64,000 nt of DNA from Acetitomaculum ruminis DSM 5522. GTDB lineage: Bacteria > Bacillota > Clostridia > Lachnospirales > Lachnospiraceae. Below are positions 1 to 7,761 of this stretch, piece after piece. The stretch covers positions 16,213-80,212 of the forward strand of contig NZ_FOJY01000016.1 in assembly GCF_900112085.1 (NCBI RefSeq), read 5' to 3'. Position numbers and translations under genes: made by a program. Under the pieces are notes generated by a model. It was not told the origin of the DNA. It was given only the letters and a program-made list of their open reading frames with translations, and did no database searches. How positions within the stretch are numbered: the first letter of the stretch is position 1; every line of letters starts with the position of its first letter.

Positions 1-116
1 ACGATTCTGATTTGGCGTTTGAATTTGAAGAAACCTGGCAAAAGGCCAGAGCCCTTGTAGATGTATTAAAAGTGGAAAGTAAAGATGGAGAAAAATATGA
101 ATATAGTGTTAGATGA
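1..116 (+). CDS. pabB: Aminodeoxychorismate synthase component I, C-terminal end (partial)
   Basis: Only the last 37 codons are present (frame 3, stop TGA at 114-116). The tail has the form DSD..FEFEETWQKARAL, which matches the C-terminal helix of chorismate-binding enzymes of the PabB/TrpE family. These enzymes convert chorismate to aminodeoxychorismate (PabB) or anthranilate (TrpE). The next gene is a PabC-like class IV lyase whose start lies inside this one, and that favours PabB over TrpE. The fragment is too short to show catalytic residues; the name rests on this tail and the neighbour. Confidence 0.6.
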   Translation, partial: DSDLAFEFEETWQKARALVDVLKVESKDGEKYEYSVR

Positions 117-837
117 TGGCTTTTCTTTTGGACTGGGGGTCTTTGAAACCATTTGTTTAAAAGAGGGCAGGGCACTTTTGTTGGATTGGCATCTTGAAAG
201 AATTAACAACTCTTTGGAGTATTTTAATATTTACCAAAGAATAAGCAAAAAAGAAGTAGAAAAATGGCTGGAAGAAAACAAAGAAGATATTTCAAAGGAT
301 TCTTCTGGTAAAAAAGCCTTTAAAATCATGGCTTCAGCTTCTAATAAAATTTTTCTTTTAAGGGATAATCCTTATGACAAAGAAAAAACTGACAGGGGCT
401 TTAATTTGGAATACAGCAACGTATTAAGAAATGAAAGTTCGAGTCTTGTTTATCATAAAAGTTTTAATTATGGAGATAACATTCTTGAAAAAAGAAGATT
501 AAAAAACACAGCTACAGATGAAGTAATCTTTTTAAATTCAAAAGGTCAGATAAGCGAAGGTTCTACCACCAATATCTTTTTTGTAAGAGATAAAAAAATA
601 TATACTCCCCAAAAGGAATGTGGCTTATTACCAGGGATTTTAAGGCGTTTTATAATAGAAAAATTTGATGTAAAAGAAGAAAAACTATATCCAAAAGATG
701 TTTATGATATGGAAGAATGTTTTGTAACCAATTCATTAATGGGAATTATGCCTGTAAATAAATTAGCTGATAAATACTTTGAAAGAGGCGAAATTATTAG
801 GAAGTGTCAGAATATTTATCAATCTTATATGGAATAG
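97..837 (+). CDS. pabC: Aminodeoxychorismate lyase-like class IV aminotransferase
   Basis: PLP enzyme of fold type IV. By context it is the lyase that releases 4-aminobenzoate and pyruvate from aminodeoxychorismate for folate synthesis. Visible family marks are the N-terminal DDGFSFGLGVFETI block, the YHKSFNYG block holding the presumed Schiff-base lysine, and the SEGSTTNIFF and GLLPGILR blocks of the cofactor site. The length of about 246 residues is usual. I place the start at ATG 97, which has GGAG six bases upstream; an in-frame ATG at 85 is the alternative. Either start overlaps the end of pabB, so the two are translationally coupled. A branched-chain or D-amino acid aminotransferase of the same family cannot be excluded by sequence alone. 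Confidence 0.75.
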   Translation: MNIVLDDGFSFGLGVFETICLKEGRALLLDWHLERINNSLEYFNIYQRISKKEVEKWLEENKEDISKDSSGKKAFKIMASASNKIFLLRDNPYDKEKTDRGFNLEYSNVLRNESSSLVYHKSFNYGDNILEKRRLKNTATDEVIFLNSKGQISEGSTTNIFFVRDKKIYTPQKECGLLPGILRRFIIEKFDVKEEKLYPKDVYDMEECFVTNSLMGIMPVNKLADKYFERGEIIRKCQNIYQSYME

Positions 838-935
838 GGATATTCCAATAAGTGATAGATAATAAGATTTATTGGGCTTGTTTTGCTTGCATGAAATAAT
901 ATTTTTATGATATAGTAACACGAGACTAACTATAC

Positions 936-983
936 GGGAGAGTTGCTGTAATTGCAATTAGAGCAATCTCCCATTGTTTTTAT
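936..983 (+). terminator. Terminator after pabC
   Basis: Stem GGGAGAGTTGCT with AGCAATCTCCC (one bulged base), a loop of about 14 bases rich in AATT, then TTGTTTTTATT. It separates the folate genes from the sigma factor gene. Confidence 0.6.
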
Positions 984-990
984 TAAATAT

Positions 991-1007
991 ATCCCCCTAA
1001 GGGGGAT
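991..1007. promoter_or_regulatory. GC-rich palindrome upstream of sigma factor gene
   Basis: ATCCCCC-TAA-GGGGGAT is a perfect 7-bp inverted repeat in otherwise AT-rich DNA, 29 bases before the sigma factor start. Close relatives lie at 33782-33794 and 52556-52567, also upstream of genes. It may be an operator. The protein that would bind it is unknown. Confidence 0.35.
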
Positions 1008-1036
1008 AAAAATGATTATATTATGAGGAAAAATAT

Positions 1037-2044
1037 ATGGAATATAATAAGGAAATAGTTGCAGATGCCTTAAAATATGCAAAGTCCGGGAGAGAAGAAG
1101 CATTTTCCTATCTCTATGAATCCTATGCAAAAACTGTTTATATGGATATTGCTTTAATCGTTTATGATGAAACGAAGAGAAAAGATTTGGTTGAGGAAAC
1201 ATTTCAAAAGGCATTTGGAGATATTAAAAAAGGTAAAGACATTAAAGATTTTGGAGAATATCTTAATACAATAGTAAGTGATTGTCTGCTTGATTACATA
1301 AAAGAAAATAATAAAAAATCTACTGAAAGCATAATATCAAAAGCAGCTGATTATGATTTAAGCTATGGAAATGACTATATAAAATATGTTGGAAATCCAT
1401 TTTACAATCAGCCGGATTTTTATGTGGAGGAATCTGAAATACAGGGTCTTTTAGAGGAAGTAATAGCCGATTTATCCACAAGGGAAAAAGAATGTATTTC
1501 ACTATATTATTTAAAAGAAATGTCTCTTGAAGAACTGGCAAAATTATATGCTCTTTCAGAGTCAGATATAAAAAGTATTCTTTATCTTGGAAGAAGAAAA
1601 ATCGAAAAAAATGTCTGTGAAGCAGAAAAGAAAAACAATATCAGAAAGCACTCTTACGGATTATTGGTATTTTTCTATCTCCTTAAAACCGGTCTTAATT
1701 TACAGGCTGAAAACTTTAAGGAATTGTTTAATGATGATATTTTAATATCAAGGGTTCTTTTGGGTGAGGCATCAAATAAGGATTTTAATAGAAGTAATGT
1801 TATTATAAATACAGATAACAATATCAGTTTTGGAGAAAGAATTGCCATGGTTTTTTCAGGAAAATCTGTAATATCCTTTATAATGGGAATTCTTATAATA
1901 CTTGGAATTATATTTACAATTATGATTTGGAATAACAAAAATCCACTGAAATCACTGGGTTATGTAGAAAAAGATTATTCTCTTACACTTCAAAAGGATG
2001 ATACATTACAAATTACTACACTTGACATAAAAGCTAATCTTTAG
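1037..2044 (+). CDS. Sigma-70 family RNA polymerase sigma factor with C-terminal transmembrane helix
   Basis: Residues about 5-95 resemble sigma region 2 (core-polymerase and -10 recognition). Residues about 140-195 form a sigma region 4 helix-turn-helix with STREKECISLYYLKEMSLEELA. So far this is the ECF/sigma-70-like layout. Unlike a normal ECF sigma of about 180 residues, the protein runs on to 335. A linker is followed by one strongly hydrophobic segment at about 275-297 (IMGILIILGIIFTIMIW) and a tail of about 38 residues. This suggests a sigma factor tethered to the membrane. No anti-sigma gene lies beside it. The start is supported by GAGGAA seven bases upstream. Its regulon and release signal cannot be read from the sequence. 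Confidence 0.75.
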   Translation: MEYNKEIVADALKYAKSGREEAFSYLYESYAKTVYMDIALIVYDETKRKDLVEETFQKAFGDIKKGKDIKDFGEYLNTIVSDCLLDYIKENNKKSTESIISKAADYDLSYGNDYIKYVGNPFYNQPDFYVEESEIQGLLEEVIADLSTREKECISLYYLKEMSLEELAKLYALSESDIKSILYLGRRKIEKNVCEAEKKNNIRKHSYGLLVFFYLLKTGLNLQAENFKELFNDDILISRVLLGEASNKDFNRSNVIINTDNNISFGERIAMVFSGKSVISFIMGILIILGIIFTIMIWNNKNPLKSLGYVEKDYSLTLQKDDTLQITTLDIKANL

Positions 2045-2070
2045 TATCTTATTGACATTGACGAACGAAG

Positions 2071-2105
2071 GCGTTTGGTACATAGGTACCAGGCGCTTTT
2101 TTTAT
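2071..2105 (+). terminator. Terminator after sigma factor gene
   Basis: GCGTTTGGTAC pairs with GTACCAGGCGC around an ATAG loop, followed by eight T residues. It isolates the sigma factor gene from pucR. Confidence 0.85.
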
Positions 2106-2152
2106 TGTGGGATTTTAGGGCATATTTTTATTTTGGCCGGAAGGGATTAAGA

Positions 2153-3316
2153 ATGGCAATAGAGTTATCAAGATTAATAGAAAAAGTGAAACATTTGGAT
2201 ATAAGCCTGGTTGCCGGAGAAAGGGGAATTTCAAATTATGTAAGCTGGGTTCACATGGTGGAAACTGTAGAAGCTTCTGATTTTTTAGACAATGGACAAC
2301 TGGCATTTACAACAGGAATAGGTTTAAGCTCAAGACAAGATCTGGTAGATTTAATAAGGGCTCTTTATGAAAAGAAGGTGTCAGGGATAATTATAAATAT
2401 CGGTCCCTTTATTGAAGAAATCTCAAAGGAGGCTAAGGACTTTTGTGACGAAAAGGGCTTTCCCTTGTATGTAGTACCCTGGAAGGTTCATTTAACAGAA
2501 ATTATGCGTATCTGCTGTTTTGCCATTACAAAGGATGAACAAAGAATAATGGAAACTTCAGCAGCTTTTAAAAATGCCATATGCTTTCCAAAGCAGGAAG
2601 AATTATATGTCGTACCTTTATCTCAAAGGTCTTTCAGGGTTAACTGGAGATATAGCGTTACGGTAATGAAAATTGAAAGCAGGGCAGACAGCGTTGAGGA
2701 AAGACTGGAAAGTTTATGCGTGGTTTTAGAAAGTAAAATCCGGCATAAAAATAAAAATTTTGCTGTTTTTATAAATGATCTGGAGATAATAATTGTATTT
2801 GCAAATCTGACGGAAGGTGAATTATTAAATGAAGTCAAAGATATAAAGGTAAGTATAAAAGCCCTTTTAACCCCTGATGAAAGGCTTTCCATGGGAGTGG
2901 GAAGGCTTACAAAAAGTGTAAGATGTCTTTATAAAAGCTATAATCAGGCCAGGTCAATTCAAAGACTTCAGGAAAAGAAAAAAATAGACGAGGACAACTT
3001 TTTTTATACCAAACTTGGAATTTACCGTCTTTTAATGGGAATAGAAGACAGGGAAATAATGATTGATTATTATAATCATACTTTAAGAAAACTTATAGAG
3101 TATGATAATGTTAATAATTCAAATTTATGTCAGACCCTTAGAAGTTATCTTTCCCATAACGGAAGCGTAAAGGAAACCGCTGATGATTTATTCGTTCACA
3201 GAAACACGGTTAATTATAAATTAAATAAAATCGAAGAATTACTGGATATAGAAATGTCATCTTTAACAGCCAGGGCAGAGTTAATACTGGCATTTAAATT
3301 AATGGATATAATGTAA
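2153..3316 (+). CDS. pucR: PucR family transcriptional regulator
   Basis: 387 residues with the three parts of the PucR family. The N-terminal PucR domain spans about 10-125 and contains GISNYVSWVHMVE and TTGIGL. A degenerate GGDEF-like/CdaR middle domain spans about 165-285. The C-terminal helix-turn-helix has VKETADDLFVHRNTVNYKLNKIE. PucR proteins are usually purine- or pyrimidine-linked activators. Here the gene opens a pyrimidine-catabolism island, so it is the likely regulator. The candidate targets are the TGTGCY palindromes at 3373-3386 and 6006-6019. Start ATG 2153 has GGAAGGGA upstream; a longer reading from 2075 runs through the preceding terminator and is rejected. The ligand, perhaps a pyrimidine or pathway intermediate, is unknown. 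Confidence 0.85.
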   Translation: MAIELSRLIEKVKHLDISLVAGERGISNYVSWVHMVETVEASDFLDNGQLAFTTGIGLSSRQDLVDLIRALYEKKVSGIIINIGPFIEEISKEAKDFCDEKGFPLYVVPWKVHLTEIMRICCFAITKDEQRIMETSAAFKNAICFPKQEELYVVPLSQRSFRVNWRYSVTVMKIESRADSVEERLESLCVVLESKIRHKNKNFAVFINDLEIIIVFANLTEGELLNEVKDIKVSIKALLTPDERLSMGVGRLTKSVRCLYKSYNQARSIQRLQEKKKIDEDNFFYTKLGIYRLLMGIEDREIMIDYYNHTLRKLIEYDNVNNSNLCQTLRSYLSHNGSVKETADDLFVHRNTVNYKLNKIEELLDIEMSSLTARAELILAFKLMDIM

Positions 3317-3326
3317 TATTTTTCAT

Positions 3327-3358
3327 AAGACACTTTTAAACAAAGGTGTCTTTTTTAG
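3327..3358 (+). terminator. Terminator after pucR
   Basis: AAGACACTTT pairs with AAAGGTGTCTT, followed by TTTTTT. pucR therefore appears to be its own transcription unit. Confidence 0.8.
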
Positions 3359-3372
3359 TTTTTTTCTTTCCT

Positions 3373-3436
3373 TGTGCCAGGGCACATTCTGATTTGTGTT
3401 TTAACTCATTGAATAGATTTACTAAAAAAATATAAT
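3373..3436 (+). promoter_or_regulatory. Promoter and candidate activator site for the aminotransferase/dehydrogenase operon
   Basis: The perfect palindrome TGTGCC-AG-GGCACA (3373-3386) lies 22 bases before a promoter of the form TTGAAT (3409-3414), 16 bases, TATAAT (3431-3436). The same TGTGCY palindrome precedes the ABC transporter operon at 6006-6019, also just upstream of a -35 box. That position fits an activator such as PucR. Assignment to PucR is inference. Confidence 0.55.
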
Positions 3437-3497
3437 AATTATTAAGTTAAGAAAAGAAAATTGTTAAGGGCAAAAAAGTCCCGGAAAGGAATATATT

Positions 3498-4829
3498 ATG
3501 GAAATGAACGGAAATGAAATAAAAGAAATGCAAAAAAAATATGTTTTACAGTCCTGGAGTAAGCAGGAAGGATTAAATCCAATTCCTATAAAAGAGGCAG
3601 AGGGAATTTACTACTATGATTATGACGGAAACCGTTATACGGACATGGCATCTCAGCTTGTTAATTTAAATCTGGGATATGGAAATAAAGATATTATTGA
3701 AGCCATAAAAAAACAGGCAGAGGAATATTGCTATATTGGTCCTTCTGTGGCATCAAAACCTCGCGGGGAACTTGCAAAAATGATTATAGATTTACTTCCT
3801 GATAGTTTTGGAAAGGTATTTTTTACAAATGCCGGAGCTGATGCCAATGAAAATGCCATAAAAATAGCCAGAATGTTTACCGGCAGAAAGAAAATATTCA
3901 GTCGTTACAGAAGCTATCATGGTTCCTCCTTTGGAGCAGGAAATTTAACAGGTGAGCCAAGACGCTATCCTTTAGAGCCGGGAATTCCGGGATTTGTTAA
4001 ATTTTTTGACCCATATATCTACAGAGAGGCCATTGAATTTAAATCAGAAGAAGAAGCATGTAAGTTTTATCTTACAAAACTTAGAGAACAGCTTATTTAT
4101 GAAGGAGCTGATAATGTTGCGGCAATAGTTATGGAAACCATTACTGGTTCAAATGGAATAATTATTCCTCCAAAGGGCTATTTGCCGGGAGTAAGAAAAA
4201 TCTGTGATGAATTTGGAATCTTAATGATTTGCGATGAGGTTATGGCAGGCTGGTGCAGAACAGGAAAAATGTTTGCCTTTGAAAATTTTGATGTTATTCC
4301 TGATATTGTAACCTTCGCAAAGGGAGTAACCTGTGGCTATGTACAGCTTGGAGGTGTGGCTGTATCAAAGAAAATTGCAGAATATTTTGACAAAAATCTT
4401 TTATCTTGCGGACTAACCTACAGCGGTCATCCTTTGGCCTGTGCAGCAGGAGTTGCCTGCGTAAATTATTATAAGAAGGCTGATATTTTAGGAAATGTGG
4501 AAAAACAGGGAAAGGTTTTAGGAGAAAAATTAGAAGAATTAAAGGAAAAACATCCATGTCTTGGAGATGTTAGATACATTGGACTATTTTCTTGCGTAGA
4601 ACTGGTAAAAGACAAGAAAACAAAAGAACCTTTGGTAGCTTATGGAAAAGATCCAAATGGCATAATGGGAAAAGTAATTGGTCTTTTAAAAGAGAGAAAA
4701 TTTATGACCTATTCCCATGAGAATATGATATTTATCTGTCCGCCTCTTATAATAACCAAAGAGCAGTTAGAAGAAGAATTAGAGAAACTAGACGAGGTGC
4801 TTACTATTGTAGATGAGAAATTCATCTAG
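3498..4829 (+). CDS. Class III (omega) aminotransferase, probable beta-alanine aminotransferase
   Basis: PLP-dependent class III transaminase, 443 residues. It shows the family order: DYDGNRYTDMAS near the N-terminus, the FFTNAGADANENAIKIAR cofactor block, ICDEVMAGWCRTGK, and TFAKGVTCGY with the presumed Schiff-base lysine near residue 275. The closest familiar relatives are beta-alanine/taurine:pyruvate aminotransferases. With dihydropyrimidinase, ureidopropionase and dihydropyrimidine dehydrogenase genes nearby, the natural substrate is beta-alanine (or 3-aminoisobutyrate from thymine), giving malonic semialdehyde. Start ATG 3498 follows GGAAAGGA. The gene ends 15 bases before the alcohol dehydrogenase gene, so both are one operon. 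The amino acceptor (pyruvate or 2-oxoglutarate) is not determinable here. Confidence 0.8.
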   Translation: MEMNGNEIKEMQKKYVLQSWSKQEGLNPIPIKEAEGIYYYDYDGNRYTDMASQLVNLNLGYGNKDIIEAIKKQAEEYCYIGPSVASKPRGELAKMIIDLLPDSFGKVFFTNAGADANENAIKIARMFTGRKKIFSRYRSYHGSSFGAGNLTGEPRRYPLEPGIPGFVKFFDPYIYREAIEFKSEEEACKFYLTKLREQLIYEGADNVAAIVMETITGSNGIIIPPKGYLPGVRKICDEFGILMICDEVMAGWCRTGKMFAFENFDVIPDIVTFAKGVTCGYVQLGGVAVSKKIAEYFDKNLLSCGLTYSGHPLACAAGVACVNYYKKADILGNVEKQGKVLGEKLEELKEKHPCLGDVRYIGLFSCVELVKDKKTKEPLVAYGKDPNGIMGKVIGLLKERKFMTYSHENMIFICPPLIITKEQLEEELEKLDEVLTIVDEKFI

Positions 4830-4844
4830 AAAAAGAGGTGTAAT

Positions 4845-6005
4845 ATGGCAGAATTTTTAATCCCTCCCCATGTTATTCTTGGAAGTAACGGGTTTAAAGA
4901 GGCATACGGATATTTAAAAAGCTATGGTGACAGAGCCCTTATTGTAACAGGCCCTCATGTGGGAAAATCTCCTATGGTTATGGCTTTAAAAAAGGCTTTG
5001 GAGGAATTTGAAATAGCTTATTATGTTTTTGATGAAACAAGCGGGGAACCTACAGATGAAATGGTTGTTAAAGGTGTAGAGGCCTATAAAAAAAGCAATA
5101 GCCGTTTTATTATCGGTATTGGAGGGGGAAGCCCCTTAGATCTTGCCAAGGCAATAGCCCTGATGGCTGTACAAAAAGAAGGAGTTGGCATAGCAGATTT
5201 TTGCGGAAAGGAAATTGTTTGTGATATTCCAAAAATTGTGGCAATTCCCACTACTTCCGGTACAGGTTCTGAAGCTACAAAGTTTTCTGTAATTACTGAT
5301 ACAAAAAAGGATATTAAGATGCTTTTAAAGGGAAATTGTCTTATTCCCCATCTGGCAATTATTGATTATGAAAATACAATGGATATGCCAAAAAGTGTAA
5401 CGGCAGCTACAGGTCTTGATGCCCTTACCCATGCTATTGAGGCATATACCTCAAAAAAAGCCACGGAACTTACAGATGTATATGGCTTATCAGCAGTAAA
5501 AAGAATTATGAAATACCTGCCAAAGGCCTATAAAAACGGTAATGACGGCCAGGCAAGAAAAGAAATGGCAATAGGGGCTTTTGAAGCGGGAGTTTGCATA
5601 AATAATTCCAGTGTAACCATAGTTCATGGAATGAGCAGACCTATCGGTGCACTTTTTCACATTCCCCATGGAAAAAGTAATGCCATGCTTTTAGGAGAAT
5701 GCTTAAACTTTGCCCTGGAAGGTACTTATGAAAGATTTGGAAACCTGGCAAGAGCCTGCGGACTTGCTGGTGAAAAAGAGGATGATAAGAAAGCTTCTGA
5801 AATATTTATCAAGGCAGTAGAAGAAGTTCTTGAAATATGTGAAATACCTACTTTAAGACAATGTGGTATTGAAAAAGAAAAATTTGTTGAATTAATCCCC
5901 AAAATGACAAAGGATGCTTTAGATTCGGGAAGTCCTTCAAATACCAGAAAAGAAGTAAAAAAAGAGGATTGTGAAAAAATATATTGTAATCTGATAGCAA
6001 AGTAA
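4845..6005 (+). CDS. Iron-containing alcohol dehydrogenase, probable malonic semialdehyde reductase
   Basis: 386 residues with the group III Fe-dependent dehydrogenase signature: a GIGGGSPLDLAKAIA nucleotide-binding loop, TTSGTGSEATKFSVITD, and metal ligands in DALTHAIEAY and VHGMSRPIGALFHIPHG. In this operon the expected reaction is NAD(P)H-dependent reduction of malonic semialdehyde, made by the upstream aminotransferase, to 3-hydroxypropionate. That would dispose of reducing equivalents and avoid a toxic aldehyde. Start ATG 4845 follows AAAGAGGTG. The substrate is inferred from context; members of the family use many aldehydes. The gene ends 157 bases before the transporter operon, with regulatory sites between. 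Confidence 0.8.
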   Translation: MAEFLIPPHVILGSNGFKEAYGYLKSYGDRALIVTGPHVGKSPMVMALKKALEEFEIAYYVFDETSGEPTDEMVVKGVEAYKKSNSRFIIGIGGGSPLDLAKAIALMAVQKEGVGIADFCGKEIVCDIPKIVAIPTTSGTGSEATKFSVITDTKKDIKMLLKGNCLIPHLAIIDYENTMDMPKSVTAATGLDALTHAIEAYTSKKATELTDVYGLSAVKRIMKYLPKAYKNGNDGQARKEMAIGAFEAGVCINNSSVTIVHGMSRPIGALFHIPHGKSNAMLLGECLNFALEGTYERFGNLARACGLAGEKEDDKKASEIFIKAVEEVLEICEIPTLRQCGIEKEKFVELIPKMTKDALDSGSPSNTRKEVKKEDCEKIYCNLIAK

Positions 6006-6070
6006 TGTGCTAAAGCACAAATTCTTTTGTGCCGGAACAAATTGAATTAATTAAATACAATCTATATACT
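6006..6070 (+). promoter_or_regulatory. Promoter and candidate operator for the pyrimidine transport/degradation operon
   Basis: TGTGCT-AA-AGCACA (6006-6019) is a perfect palindrome beginning right after the dehydrogenase stop. A second TGTGCC half-site lies at 6028-6033. Next come TTGAAT (6042-6047), a 17-base spacer and TATACT (6065-6070), a good sigma-A promoter. The palindrome shares TGTGCY-N2-RGCACA with 3373-3386, so the two units are probably co-regulated. Confidence 0.6.
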
Positions 6071-6084
6071 TTAACTATCAAAAG

Positions 6085-6131
6085 AACACAGCAAAGGCGC
6101 TGAAAAAAGTTAGCCGAAGCTGTGTTTTTTT
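6085..6131 (+). terminator. Terminator-like hairpin in the leader of the ABC transporter operon
   Basis: AACACAGC pairs with GCTGTGTT (6119-6126), GGC/GCC pair inside, and T residues follow to 6131. The hairpin lies between the predicted transcription start (about 6077) and the first gene at 6162. It may terminate read-through from the dehydrogenase operon or act as an attenuator. No clear competing hairpin is visible. Confidence 0.6.
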
Positions 6132-6161
6132 ATATATCAAGGAAGAAGTGAGGAACCGGTT

Positions 6162-6947
6162 ATGAGTGAAGAAAGAAATATTGAAATCAAAACAAGGCAA
6201 TTAGGGGTGACTTTTAAGGATAATGAAGGAAAAGATGTCGCTGCACTGACCGGTGTTAATTTAGAAATTTATAAAGGTGAATTTATTACACTTTTAGGAC
6301 CGTCAGGATGTGGAAAAACTACCCTTCTTCGATGCATTGCAGATTTACAAAAGCCAAGTGAGGGTGATGTGCATATCCAGGGCATGACACCAAAGGAAGT
6401 AAGGCTTCAGAAAAAATTCGGATTTGTTTTTCAGCAGCCGGTATTGTTTGACTGGCGAACAGTAAAAAAGAATGTGGAGCTTCCAATGGAGATTATGGGA
6501 TATTCCAAAGGGGAAAGATCAGACAGGGCAATGGAAATGCTTGAAATGGTAGGACTTAAGGATTTTGCAAATCATTATCCAAATCAGCTGTCAGGAGGAA
6601 TGCAGCAAAGAGCCAATATTGCCAGGGCATTTGGCTTAGATCCGGATATATTACTTATGGATGAACCTTTTTCAGCTTTGGACGAGTTTACAAAGGAAAA
6701 ACTTCATGAGGATTTAGTAAGAATCTGGAAGGCAACAAACAAAACTATTTTATTTGTAACCCATAACATTCAGGAGGGAGTTTTCCTTTCAGACAGAGTT
6801 TGCGTATTATCTCCCCATCCGGGGCGTTTATCAGCAATAGTTGATATAGATATTGAAAGGCCAAGACCTGTGGAGGTTAAAGAATCTACCCATTTTAATG
6901 AGCTGGTGACAAAGGTTAGAAACAGTTTTGAAGGGGGCAGTGTTTAA
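6162..6947 (+). CDS. ABC transporter ATP-binding protein (SsuB/ThiZ-like)
   Basis: 261-residue ATPase of the nitrate/sulfonate/pyrimidine-precursor importer family. Walker A is GPSGCGKT, the Q-loop lies in FGFVFQQPVLFDWR, the signature is LSGGMQQR, Walker B is ILLMDEPFSALDE and the switch histidine is in FVTHNIQEGV. It energises the two permeases that follow. The stop overlaps the next start by one base (taATG), showing tight operon coupling. Start ATG 6162 follows GTGAGG. The pyrimidine context suggests uptake of uracil, thymine or a related base; this is inference. Confidence 0.85.
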   Translation: MSEERNIEIKTRQLGVTFKDNEGKDVAALTGVNLEIYKGEFITLLGPSGCGKTTLLRCIADLQKPSEGDVHIQGMTPKEVRLQKKFGFVFQQPVLFDWRTVKKNVELPMEIMGYSKGERSDRAMEMLEMVGLKDFANHYPNQLSGGMQQRANIARAFGLDPDILLMDEPFSALDEFTKEKLHEDLVRIWKATNKTILFVTHNIQEGVFLSDRVCVLSPHPGRLSAIVDIDIERPRPVEVKESTHFNELVTKVRNSFEGGSV

Positions 6948-7759
6948 TGAGAGAAAAGATGTTAAATATAGGAAACAAAAAGTGGTTTTCAGCAGTTTTT
7001 TGGATATTGCTTTTATTAATTATCTGGGAAATATCTGCAATAGTTGTGGCAAATACCAAAAGAATTCCTGAAAACATACTGCCTCATTTGTATCAGATTA
7101 TTATGGCTGCTTTTTCCGGTGAGAAAGTAAGTGGAGAACTAAGTGCCAGTCAGGCGGTTCTTACAAGTGCCGGGCAGACTCTTTTAAGAGGTTTTTTAGG
7201 ATTTATCCTTGGAGGAGTAATAGGATTTGTTTTTGCACTACTTATGAAAATGTCAAATCTTTTGGGAAAAATGCTTTTTCCCTATCTGATGTTAATCCAG
7301 TTAATTCCGGTTTTGGGACTGGCACCCATTATTCTTTCCATAACGGGAGATATTAATGTAAGCCGTGTGGTAATTGCAGCAATTTTAAGTTTTTATCCGG
7401 TGGCAACAAATACTCTTTACGGATTTAAATCAGTAGAAAAGGAAAAATATGACCTTATGTATATTTATGCGGCAAAGAAACATGAAATTTACCAAAAAGT
7501 TTTAATACCTGCCGCAATGCCTTATTTCTTTATAGGATTAAAAATTGCAGCACCTATGGCAGTAACGGCCTCAATACTTGTAGATACCCTTCAAGGAGAT
7601 GGAGGACTTGGATGTTTGTTATCCCAGTCATTAAAACATGCAATGAGTATTTATACTTTCTGGTTAATTGTATTTTTCAGTGCCTTTATAGGAATAATAA
7701 TAAGTAAAATAATCGGACTTATTGAAACAGCCGTATCACCCTGGAAAAGGAGGCCTTAG
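6947..7759 (+). CDS. ABC transporter permease (BPD_transp_1)
   Basis: 270-residue inner-membrane permease with about six hydrophobic segments. The first is near residues 14-33 and the rest lie between 75 and 260. The EAA-type coupling loop is YAAKKHEIYQKVLIPAAMPYF. It belongs with the SsuC/ThiX-type permeases and would pair with the next gene product, since the operon encodes two different permeases for one ATPase. It overlaps the ATPase gene by one base and is two bases from the next gene. Confidence 0.85.
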   Translation: MREKMLNIGNKKWFSAVFWILLLLIIWEISAIVVANTKRIPENILPHLYQIIMAAFSGEKVSGELSASQAVLTSAGQTLLRGFLGFILGGVIGFVFALLMKMSNLLGKMLFPYLMLIQLIPVLGLAPIILSITGDINVSRVVIAAILSFYPVATNTLYGFKSVEKEKYDLMYIYAAKKHEIYQKVLIPAAMPYFFIGLKIAAPMAVTASILVDTLQGDGGLGCLLSQSLKHAMSIYTFWLIVFFSAFIGIIISKIIGLIETAVSPWKRRP

Positions 7760-7761
7760 AC

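Noticed and set aside
2075..2152. Upstream extension of the PucR reading frame
   Set aside because: It would start on the terminator of the sigma factor gene and adds no PucR-domain residues. ATG 2153 has a good ribosome binding site.
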